From NCBI RefSeq assembly GCF_008016455.1, contig NZ_SAXU01000001.1:682001-746000 (forward strand): a stretch of DNA of 64,000 nucleotides, written 5' to 3'. Both the position numbers and the translations under genes were made by a program. Under the pieces are notes generated by a model. That model searched no databases. It was not told the DNA's origin and saw nothing but the letters and a program-made list of their open reading frames with translations. Source of the stretch: Brachyspira aalborgi (GTDB lineage Bacteria > Spirochaetota > Brachyspiria > Brachyspirales > Brachyspiraceae). Each line of letters opens with the position of its first letter. Within the stretch, counting starts at the first letter, position 1. Below are positions 56,208 to 63,495 of this stretch, piece after piece.

Positions 56208-57380
56208 ATGAATAATCTTTTACTCGATTTTGGCGTTATAAATTCAATTTCCAAAAATAAAGAAGAATTATATAATAATTACTTTCTAAATATTCCAAAC
56301 GGATTAAAAGAAAATTTGGAATATAATAAAAAATTTTATCTTGGAAAAATTGAAAATAATTTTTTTGATTTTGAATTAGAAAATCCTTATAATAATAAAA
56401 TAAATAAAATGGCTTTGCATTCGGTTAATCAATTAAAACCTATTATAGACGAAGCCAAAAAAATATACGGAAAAAACAGAATCGGAGTAATTGTCGGAAC
56501 TTGCGAAAACGGAAGCGATGAAACGAAAGATTTTATATTAAATGGTTCGGTAATAGAAGAAAAAAGAATTTTAATAATGCAAAGTTTAAATATATGTTGC
56601 GATTTTATTAAAAAATATTTTGATGTTAACGGAATTTCTTTTACAATATCTACAGCTTGCACTTCTAGTGCTAACGCTATAATATCGGCTGACGAACTTA
56701 TAAAAAGCGATATAATCGATGTAGCCATAGTCGGCGGAGCGGATGTAGTAACCGATACTGTGGTTTACGGTTTCGATTCTTTAGATATAGTCGATTATAA
56801 TAAAATTAACTCTTTTTCAAAAAATAGAAAAGGAATAAATTTGGGAGAAGGAGCGGCTTTTTTTATTTTGGCTAAAGAAAATTTTATCGATAGTAAAGAC
56901 GCCGTTATATTAAAAGGTTATGAAAGCAATTCGGATTCTCATCATATTACGAGTCCAGACACGGAAGCAAAATCTACTTCAAAATGCATAAACAACGCTT
57001 TGAAAAAATCAAATCTAAAAATAGACGATATAGATTATATAAATCTGCATGGAACGGGAACAATTTTAAACGATATAATGGAAAGCGAAACTATTAATAA
57101 AGTCGGCGCTGAAAATATTTATTGCAGTTCAAGTAAAACCGCATTCGGACATACGATTGGAGCGGCGGGTTCAATGGAGCTTGGGGTTTGTTATTTGGCT
57201 TTATCTGGCGTTAATAAAGATAAAATAATTCCAAGACATTTTTATGACGGAGAATACGATAATAATTTGAAAAAAATAAATTTAGCCACAGAAAAAATAT
57301 ACGCAGAAAAATTAAATAATTGTATGAGCGTTTCTTTCGGATTCGGCGGAAGCAATACTTGTTTGATAATAGGAAAATAA
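56208..57380 (+). CDS. Beta-ketoacyl-ACP synthase (KAS I/II type)
   Basis: 390 residues. Catalytic triad is complete: Cys151 in STACTSSANAI, His281 in NLHGTGTILND and His315 in GHTIGAAGSMEL. C-terminal SFGFGGSNTCLI. It extends an acyl-ACP by two carbons. Divergent from the main cluster but with the same logic, it likely pairs with the Cys-less ketosynthase-like protein. Followed after three bases by the hotdog-transporter fusion. Confidence 0.92.
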   Translation: MNNLLLDFGVINSISKNKEELYNNYFLNIPNGLKENLEYNKKFYLGKIENNFFDFELENPYNNKINKMALHSVNQLKPIIDEAKKIYGKNRIGVIVGTCENGSDETKDFILNGSVIEEKRILIMQSLNICCDFIKKYFDVNGISFTISTACTSSANAIISADELIKSDIIDVAIVGGADVVTDTVVYGFDSLDIVDYNKINSFSKNRKGINLGEGAAFFILAKENFIDSKDAVILKGYESNSDSHHITSPDTEAKSTSKCINNALKKSNLKIDDIDYINLHGTGTILNDIMESETINKVGAENIYCSSSKTAFGHTIGAAGSMELGVCYLALSGVNKDKIIPRHFYDGEYDNNLKKINLATEKIYAEKLNNCMSVSFGFGGSNTCLIIGK

Positions 57381-57383
57381 ATT

Positions 57384-58364
57384 ATGAAATACGAATTAAA
57401 AATTCCGCATAAAAATAAAATGCTTTTAATAGACGGAATTGAAAATATAGATTTTGAAAATAAAACTATAATTACTTTTGCTACTATAAAAGAAGAAAAT
57501 ATTTTTTACGAAACTGACGGAATTCCAAGTTATATATTTATAGAATATGTAGCTCAAAGTTGCGCCGCTTATAATTCGCATATTCAAAACGGCAAAACTA
57601 AAAAAATAGGATTTATTTTAAATATAAAAAGCGCAAATTGTTATAAAGAAAAAGTTAAAGCTGGAGAGACAATTTATATAAAGGCGAAAGAAACTTTAAG
57701 AGATTCTAATATCGCCTATTTTGACGGAGAAGTTTATTATTATAATAACGATAAAATAATGGACTGTTCTATTATGGTTATGGAAACGGAAAAAAGCGAA
57801 AATAAGAAAGCGTCTTTTTTAACTATGTTTATATCTTTCTTTTATATAGGATTGGTCACGATAGGCGGAGGTTTAGCTATGCTTCCGATAATGGAAGAAG
57901 AATTTGTAAATAAAAGAAAATTTTTAACTAAATCGGAAATAATCGATGTTTTTGCATTAGCTCAAAGTATTCCTGGAGTTATCGCTGTTAATACTTCTTT
58001 AATAACGGGATTTAAAATTGCAGGAATATTGGGAGGAATTATGGCGGGAATTGGAGTAATGATGCCTTCGTTTATAATAATACTTATAATAGCGCCGATA
58101 TTTGAAAGATTTCAGAATTTAGAATATGTCAATAAAGCTTTTTTGGGAATTAAAGGAGCGATAGCGGGATTAATATTACTTTCGGCTTACGGAATGGGAA
58201 AGGAAATTTTAAAAAATAAATTTACCGCTATACTTTTTATATTTAGTTTTATTCTTGTAGTATTTTTGAAATTTAATGTTATTTATACGCTTTTACTTTC
58301 GGGTTTAATCGGTTGGATTTATTATTTAATAAATAAAAATATAAAAAATAAAAAGGATTTATAA
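57384..58364 (+). CDS. Fusion of a hotdog dehydratase with a chromate-type transporter half
   Basis: 326 residues. Residues 1-135 are a hotdog domain like ApeP-type dehydratases (KYELKIPHKNKMLLIDGIEN, SYIFIEYVAQSCAAYNSHI). From about residue 143 comes a CHR domain: FISFFYIGLVTIGGGLAMLP, FALAQSIPGVIAVNTSLITG and IGVMMPSFIIILIIAPIFE, with six membrane segments. Both parts are in one unbroken frame, and no ribosome binding site precedes the internal ATG where the transporter would normally start. Its TAA overlaps the ATG of the next gene, which encodes the other CHR half. Confidence 0.85.
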   Translation: MKYELKIPHKNKMLLIDGIENIDFENKTIITFATIKEENIFYETDGIPSYIFIEYVAQSCAAYNSHIQNGKTKKIGFILNIKSANCYKEKVKAGETIYIKAKETLRDSNIAYFDGEVYYYNNDKIMDCSIMVMETEKSENKKASFLTMFISFFYIGLVTIGGGLAMLPIMEEEFVNKRKFLTKSEIIDVFALAQSIPGVIAVNTSLITGFKIAGILGGIMAGIGVMMPSFIIILIIAPIFERFQNLEYVNKAFLGIKGAIAGLILLSAYGMGKEILKNKFTAILFIFSFILVVFLKFNVIYTLLLSGLIGWIYYLINKNIKNKKDL

Positions 58365-58942
58365 TGATTTATTTCAGATTATTTTATGTATTCGCAAAAT
58401 TGGGACTTTTCACTTACGGCGGAGGCTACGCTATAATTGCGCTTTTATTAGGAATATTGGAAAATTACGGTTGGATAAGCGCATCGGAATTTTCAAAATT
58501 AGTGGCAATCTCTCAAATAACTCCAGGTCCGATAGCGATTAATTCGGCGACTTTCGTGGGTTATAGAGTGGCGGGAATTTTAGGCTCTTTCTTTGCGACA
58601 TTAGGAATATTTGTCCCTGCATTTTTTATAACTATGATAGTATCTAATTTTTTTTACAAAATAAAAGACAATGAACAATTTAACGCAATAATGAACGCTT
58701 TGAGAGTTTGCGCGGTCGCTTTGATAGCTTCTGCCGTAATCACATTTTCAAAAGACGCTTTTTTTGTAAAACTCACGGAAACCTCGATATTAAGAAATAT
58801 AGATTTTATTCAAAATATTTTTAAGTATATAAGCCCGATTGGAATTTTTATTTTCGCTTTGTCGATATTTTTGAAAATTAAAAAAGTTCCCGTAATAGCG
58901 ATAATATTAATTTCCGCTGTTTTGGGGATTGTTTTATACTGA
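58364..58942 (+). CDS. Chromate-type transporter, second half
   Basis: 192 residues, one CHR domain with six membrane segments: FAKLGLFTYGGGYAIIALL, VAISQITPGPIAINSATFVGY and GIFVPAFFITMIV. Pairs of short CHR proteins assemble as antiparallel dimers. The partner domain is fused to the dehydratase just upstream (TAATG overlap). Chromate is the name-giving substrate, but in anaerobes the true cargo is usually unknown. Confidence 0.9.
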   Translation: MIYFRLFYVFAKLGLFTYGGGYAIIALLLGILENYGWISASEFSKLVAISQITPGPIAINSATFVGYRVAGILGSFFATLGIFVPAFFITMIVSNFFYKIKDNEQFNAIMNALRVCAVALIASAVITFSKDAFFVKLTETSILRNIDFIQNIFKYISPIGIFIFALSIFLKIKKVPVIAIILISAVLGIVLY

Positions 58943-58956
58943 ATTTTTAATATGAC

Positions 58957-60531
58957 TTAATCTTCATTAATCCCCTCAATCTTATAATTCGGCATAACAT
59001 TTAAAATTCTTCCTTTCAAATCCCATTCAACTAATTGAAAAACTACTATATCTGGGTTATATTCCGTTATATTTTCATTTTTGAAAGTGTCTATATGAAT
59101 AAATTCGCTTTGCTTGAATTCCATAGCTATATAATCATACATATTCATTGCATATGAATCTCTTATTATCATAATATTATTTTCATTCTTACATGACTTT
59201 GAATTATAAGAAAAATTAGTTTCTGAAATATAATAATTTGTTTCATAATTTTTTATAATATAATTTGATATAATATAAGTTTTATCATCGTTATAATATT
59301 TTAATCCGCTTAGAGACAACGAATAAGCTATATCGTTATAATTATATATATCAAAATTATATCTTTCATTACCATTCAAACTTTTTATATTAACATTATC
59401 AATATTATCAACATAAATATTTAGTGATTTCATTAATTCACTATAGCCAATATATGCTCCAAGATTATTCCAATGATAATCATATTTATAATATAATTGA
59501 TATTTATCTTTATACTTCAATAATTCCTCTTTAGGATAAACTACTTTTATATCTTTTTTCATATATTCTACAAATATATCAGTATCATTTTTTGTAGATT
59601 TTCTTTTAATATAGTCGGGCATATATTCAGAGTATATAAATCGTTTATTGGGACATACCATTAATATAAAATCAATATTTTTCTTTTTAAGTTCGTCCCT
59701 AAAATGAATTAAATTATTCTTTGCTATTTCTAATTCTTCTTTCGTAAAATAATATCTTTCTATTCCCATATATTTTCCAATTGAATTTACATTTTTAAGA
59801 AATAACCATTTAGCTTTGCCTAATAAAACTCTATCCGATATAATATTCTTAAATACAAATATATCATTTAAATTTTTAAGTTTAACTAATTCGTTTCTAA
59901 ACGGCAAATAATCGTTAAAATATTCTTCATACTTTTTAGGATATTCGTTTATATTAGTTAAAACTAAAATCGGCTTGCTTGCTAAAGTTCTATTCTCATA
60001 ATTAATATGGTCAAAATTTTTGTAAAATATTCTATAAATAATATTTGGCATTATTAAGAAACATAAAAATAAAATAGATATTAAAATATACATATTTTTT
60101 AGTTTAATAAATAATTGTAATAATTCAAATTTTATAAAATCAAATAATATTATAAAATCTACTATTATTACAACAAATATAATTAAACTATTTTTTAATC
60201 TCAAAATATATTTAATATTATCAATTTTTTCTTCTTTAATTATTTTATCCGAAATTATTATTCCAAAAGGACTGCCCAATTCTTTCATTTTTATCTCTTT
60301 AATATATTCGGGCAAACTATTTGTAATTAAATAAACTCCGTAAATATCGCTATTTCTAAATACTTTATCATAATATCCTATTCTAAAATTATAAATATAA
60401 TTAGATTTGCTTCTTTCAATCATTCCAAAATCGCTTAAATACCCTACTCGCTCCTTGCTTCCTAATATATGAAGAGTAATTAAAGTCGCTAATAATAAAA
60501 ATGATAAACCTAAATAAATTATTTTTCTCAT
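58957..60531 (-). CDS. AlgX/AlgJ-like SGNH O-acetyltransferase
   Basis: 524 residues. Two membrane segments early (YLGLSFLLLATLITLHI and one near residue 150), then an AlgX/AlgJ-type domain: DYLPFRNELVKLKN, LGKAKWLFLKN, YYKYDYHWNNLGAYIGY with the Asp-His pair, and IMIIRDSYAMNMYDY with the nucleophile Ser. With the MBOAT protein it O-acetylates a surface polysaccharide. The gene is 13 bases after the MBOAT gene, same strand. Confidence 0.86.
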   Translation of the reverse strand: MRKIIYLGLSFLLLATLITLHILGSKERVGYLSDFGMIERSKSNYIYNFRIGYYDKVFRNSDIYGVYLITNSLPEYIKEIKMKELGSPFGIIISDKIIKEEKIDNIKYILRLKNSLIIFVVIIVDFIILFDFIKFELLQLFIKLKNMYILISILFLCFLIMPNIIYRIFYKNFDHINYENRTLASKPILVLTNINEYPKKYEEYFNDYLPFRNELVKLKNLNDIFVFKNIISDRVLLGKAKWLFLKNVNSIGKYMGIERYYFTKEELEIAKNNLIHFRDELKKKNIDFILMVCPNKRFIYSEYMPDYIKRKSTKNDTDIFVEYMKKDIKVVYPKEELLKYKDKYQLYYKYDYHWNNLGAYIGYSELMKSLNIYVDNIDNVNIKSLNGNERYNFDIYNYNDIAYSLSLSGLKYYNDDKTYIISNYIIKNYETNYYISETNFSYNSKSCKNENNIMIIRDSYAMNMYDYIAMEFKQSEFIHIDTFKNENITEYNPDIVVFQLVEWDLKGRILNVMPNYKIEGINED

Positions 60532-60544
60532 AAATCAACCTCGA

Positions 60545-61957
60545 TTAAAATCTAAAATAAATAAAAGGGTTATAAGTGCCGTTCACTAAATACATAATAC
60601 AAATAAATAATAAGATAAATTGAATCACGCTTTCAAGTATATAAACCTTGTTTGAAAATGTAGCTTCTCTAACTTTTGGAAATATGCTTTGAAATAATCC
60701 GCTAAATAAAATGCCAAATATGAAACAGACAAAAGTTTGAGGATAAAAGAAATAACGGACTGTATAAATACTTTCTTTATAACTAAACATTAATTTATAT
60801 AATTCAAATGCATGTTTTAAATCATCTGCTCTAAATAAAACCCAACCAATTACAAATACAAAGATTACATAAATATGATTGATAAACTTTAATTTATTCT
60901 TTTCTAATAATTTGCCTAAAAATATTCTTTCGATTACCAAAAAGAAACCATGAAATAATCCCCATAAAATAAAATTATAACTCGCTCCATGCCATAAACC
61001 TGTGGCAAAGAAAACTATTAAAAGATTTATATATGCGAATAATTTTCTTTTTCTATTTCCTCCAAGCGGAATATATAAATATTCTTTAAACCAAGTCGAT
61101 AAAGATATATGCCAGCGTCTCCAAAACTCTTTTATAGATTTCGATATATAAGGATAATTAAAATTCTCTAAAAAATTAAATCCGAACATTTTACCCAAAC
61201 CGATAGCCATATCCGAATAACCCGAAAAATCATAATATATTTGAAGAGTATATAAAACAGAGGCGCACCATACTAAAGCCGTGCCTAATTCATCTGTAGG
61301 TTGTTTCAATATTTCATCGCAAGATAATGCAAACATATTTGCCAAAATTACTTTTTTAGATAAACCGTAAATAAATCTTTTAATTCCGTAAAAAATATTT
61401 TCTAAACTCTCATTTCTATTTAATATTTGATTTTCAATATCATGATACTTCACTATAGGACCAGCTATAAGTTGAGGAAAAAATGAAATATATAAAGCCA
61501 AATTAAATATATTTTTCTGCGCTTTATTATGTCCTCTATAAACATCGATAACATAAGATAAAGCCTGAAAAGTATAAAAAGATATTCCTATTGGCAAAAC
61601 TATATTTGTTAATTCTATTATTTTATTTTGAGATAAAGAATTTATAATTGAAATAATAAAATTCGTATATTTGAAATATCCTAATATTGATAAATTTATT
61701 ATAATGCATAAAGCCAAATATATTTTTTTATTTTTTAAATTATTATCTTCTATCGCTTTATCTATAAGTAATGCGAAAATATAATTTATGATTATTGAAG
61801 AGAGCATTATTAAACTATAGCTAACTCCTCCCCAAGCGTAAAATATTATACTCGATATTAAAAGCAAAATATTTTTAAATCTCTTATCGATTAAATAGTA
61901 TGAACAAAATACTAACGGAAGAAAAAGCCAAAGAAATATCATAGAGCTAAATAACAT
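60545..61957 (-). CDS. MBOAT-family O-acyltransferase (AlgI-like)
   Basis: 470 residues, 10-12 membrane segments. MBOAT hallmarks: FPQLIAGPIVKYHDIE, YDFSGYSDMAIGLGKMFGF, NFNYPYISKSIKEFWRRWHISLSTWFKEYLYIP and the catalytic His in ATGLWHGASYNFILWG. It passes acetyl groups across the membrane to the SGNH enzyme for glycan acetylation. The leader contains a strong promoter, a repeat-bearing short ORF and a hairpin, so expression may be phase-variable. The site before the ATG (CGGGGTTATT) is not a normal ribosome binding site. Confidence 0.92.
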   Translation of the reverse strand: MLFSSMIFLWLFLPLVFCSYYLIDKRFKNILLLISSIIFYAWGGVSYSLIMLSSIIINYIFALLIDKAIEDNNLKNKKIYLALCIIINLSILGYFKYTNFIISIINSLSQNKIIELTNIVLPIGISFYTFQALSYVIDVYRGHNKAQKNIFNLALYISFFPQLIAGPIVKYHDIENQILNRNESLENIFYGIKRFIYGLSKKVILANMFALSCDEILKQPTDELGTALVWCASVLYTLQIYYDFSGYSDMAIGLGKMFGFNFLENFNYPYISKSIKEFWRRWHISLSTWFKEYLYIPLGGNRKRKLFAYINLLIVFFATGLWHGASYNFILWGLFHGFFLVIERIFLGKLLEKNKLKFINHIYVIFVFVIGWVLFRADDLKHAFELYKLMFSYKESIYTVRYFFYPQTFVCFIFGILFSGLFQSIFPKVREATFSNKVYILESVIQFILLFICIMYLVNGTYNPFIYFRF

Positions 61958-62004
61958 AATAACCCCGCGATATTTAACTTAAATGAAAAAATGCAATGAC
62001 AAAA

Positions 62005-62025
62005 TCCCTTTTTACAATAAAGGGA
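62005..62025 (-). other. Hairpin in the MBOAT leader
   Basis: Minus strand TCCCTTT-ATTGTAA-AAAGGGA, a perfect 7-bp stem between the leader ORF and the MBOAT start. In the open repeat phase translation of the leader ORF would pass through it. Confidence 0.65.
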
Positions 62026-62050
62026 AAATAATAAAAAATTAAGAATATAC

Positions 62051-62107
62051 CTATATGTATTGTATTGTATTGTATTGTATTGTATTGTATTGTATTGTAT
62101 TGCGCAT
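62051..62107 (-). CDS. Leader ORF with an ATACA repeat upstream of the MBOAT gene
   Basis: ATG 62105-62107, weak ribosome binding site (AGTAGA). With the present nine units it encodes MRNTIQYNTIQYNTIQYI and ends at TAG. With ten units the frame stays open through the hairpin and past the MBOAT ATG, ending at TGA 13 bases inside that gene. With eight it ends at a TAA shortly before the MBOAT start. A regulatory role is inferred; translation is unproven. Confidence 0.4.
   Translation of the reverse strand: MRNTIQYNTIQYNTIQYI
62056..62102 (-). repeat. Pentanucleotide repeat (ATACA)9.4 on the minus strand
   Basis: Nine perfect TGTAT units plus TG on the plus strand, in the 5' leader of the MBOAT gene, inside a short ORF. 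A slippage-prone tract. Confidence 0.96.
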
Positions 62108-62136
62108 AAATTTTCTACTAATTTTTAATTTGATTA

Positions 62137-62164
62137 ATTATAACATATTTAATAAAAATGTCAA
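62137..62164 (-). promoter_or_regulatory. Promoter of the MBOAT/AlgX-like operon
   Basis: Minus strand TTGACA (62159-62164), 16-base spacer ending in TGT, TATAAT (62137-62142). Nearly identical, spacer included, to the promoter at 63451-63478. The leader is about 170 bases and includes the ATACA repeat. Confidence 0.85.
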
Positions 62165-62257
62165 TAATAATTATAATATTAATTTCGGTAGTTTTTGGAA
62201 TTATTCTTTATTATTAAACAATAATTAAAAAAATTATTTAGTAAAATAAAAATCATA

Positions 62258-63247
62258 TTATATAAGATTTATATTTTGCATCTCGTTAATAAAATTTTTA
62301 ATTTTATTTGATTTAATAAAGGCGTTCATTTTATTTCTTAAATACAATTTTACTAAAAAATCTATCGGATTATATATTTTATCGTTAGTTCGTTTATTAT
62401 ATATTAAATCTAACAAAATATTACTGCAATAATCATAATACATTTTTCTTATTTCATCTCTATTCTTTCTTATCGGCATCCACCATACTATTTTATTTAT
62501 GTATTTTAGAATATTATTATCAATAATTTTTCTCTTATCTCTTAATGCATTAAAAGGGAAATTTTTGCTATTTACTTCAAACTCTCCAGCATACACGGTA
62601 GAAACATTATAAATTTTAGAGAATATAGAAAAAACACTTTGGTCATGTCTATGTTCTATAAATCCATCCAAATTTGGCAATTTTGAAGGAGTATCGTCAA
62701 CTAAAGAAAAATCGTCATAAAAAACTTGAAGCCATTTATTAACAAATTCTAAATTAATATCATTCTTTTCAAATATACAAATAGTTGCAGGTCTCATCGA
62801 AGTGTCTGTAATATTTTTATCTTTGAGTTTATCGAAATAATTGAATAAATCGGCTTTTGTATAATGGGCTTCTACCCAATGCGATTTATAGCATAAAGCT
62901 TTATGTTCAATTACAATATCCAAATATTCGTAAAATCGTTTTTCTCCTTCTTTATTTATATGACAACCTACATCCGCATAAACTAAAATATCGCCGTCTT
63001 TTATATTTTCTAAAGTTTTTAAGATTATAAAAGGTTTCCAGCACCAATAACCAAATCCTCTACTCGGAACTAATTTATGAGATAATAACGCTTCAAATTT
63101 TTCATCTTTCGGCAAATTATATTCGTTGTAAATAAAAATATTGTCGAAAAAATTACTCTCTTTTGCCTGATTATGAAATCTAATAATAGACGGCATAAGT
63201 TCTATATTAGCGAAAGCGCATAAGTATATGTTTCTTCCCTTATACAT
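62258..63247 (-). CDS. Glycosyltransferase-like protein with IVWWxPIRKxRD tail
   Basis: 329 residues, no signal. N-terminal NIYLCAFANIELMPSIIRF, RGFGYWCWKPFIILKTL near residue 85 and DILVYADVGCHIN, where an acidic motif like the DxD of nucleotide-sugar transferases stands. HRHDQSVFSIFS is another segment typical of this family. The C-terminal KIVWWMPIRKNRDEIRK matches the N terminus of the methyltransferase at 14445-15371. Likely in surface polysaccharide synthesis. A repeat-bearing leader ORF lies upstream. Confidence 0.72.
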   Translation of the reverse strand: MYKGRNIYLCAFANIELMPSIIRFHNQAKESNFFDNIFIYNEYNLPKDEKFEALLSHKLVPSRGFGYWCWKPFIILKTLENIKDGDILVYADVGCHINKEGEKRFYEYLDIVIEHKALCYKSHWVEAHYTKADLFNYFDKLKDKNITDTSMRPATICIFEKNDINLEFVNKWLQVFYDDFSLVDDTPSKLPNLDGFIEHRHDQSVFSIFSKIYNVSTVYAGEFEVNSKNFPFNALRDKRKIIDNNILKYINKIVWWMPIRKNRDEIRKMYYDYCSNILLDLIYNKRTNDKIYNPIDFLVKLYLRNKMNAFIKSNKIKNFINEMQNINLI

Positions 63248-63292
63248 ATACTACGCCCCGCAAATATAAAAGATTCAATGCGAAATTATATT

Positions 63293-63352
63293 TTAGAGTA
63301 TAATTATAGTTCTGTTCTGTTCTGTTCTGTTCTGTTCTGTTCTGTTCTTCAT
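63293..63352 (-). CDS. Leader ORF with a CAGAA repeat upstream of the glycosyltransferase-like gene
   Basis: ATG 63350-63352, AAGG nine bases upstream. With the present seven units it encodes MKNRTEQNRTEQNRTIIIL and ends at TAA. With eight units it ends at once (CTA TAA). With six the frame stays open to the next gene and its TAA overlaps that start (ATGTATAA). A hairpin AATTATA/TATAATT (63284-63305) follows the repeat. Regulatory role inferred. Confidence 0.5.
   Translation of the reverse strand: MKNRTEQNRTEQNRTIIIL
63310..63348 (-). repeat. Pentanucleotide repeat (CAGAA)7.8 on the minus strand
   Basis: Seven perfect TTCTG units plus TTCT on the plus strand, in the leader of the glycosyltransferase-like gene and inside a short ORF. 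Confidence 0.96.
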
Positions 63353-63382
63353 GAGAATTTACCTTCGTTAAACTAACATAGA

Positions 63383-63422
63383 GCCAAATGCATACTTATG
63401 CAAGCAAACTTATTTATTTGGC
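63383..63422 (-). other. Structured segment in the glycosyltransferase-like gene leader
   Basis: Outer stem GCCAAAT (63383-63389) / ATTTGGC (63416-63422) encloses the hairpin GCATA-CT-TATGC (63390-63401). It lies between the promoter and the repeat-bearing ORF. Function unknown. Confidence 0.55.
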
Positions 63423-63450
63423 GTTTAATTAATATTTTCAATATAGAAAA

Positions 63451-63478
63451 ATTATAACATATTAAATAAAAATGTCAA
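63451..63478 (-). promoter_or_regulatory. Promoter of the glycosyltransferase-like gene
   Basis: Minus strand TTGACA (63473-63478), 16-base spacer ending in TGT, TATAAT (63451-63456). Matches the MBOAT-operon promoter with one changed base in the spacer. The leader is about 195 bases. Confidence 0.85.
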
Positions 63479-63495
63479 TAACTTATATTATATAT

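Noticed and set aside
61955-62107. In-frame repeat-encoded N-terminal extension of the MBOAT protein
   Set aside because: The frame of the MBOAT ATG is closed by a TAA 24 bases upstream, so the leader ORF cannot fuse to it in any repeat phase.
62056-63348. CRISPR-like arrays
   Set aside because: The repeats are 5-base microsatellites without spacers, and there are no cas genes in the window.
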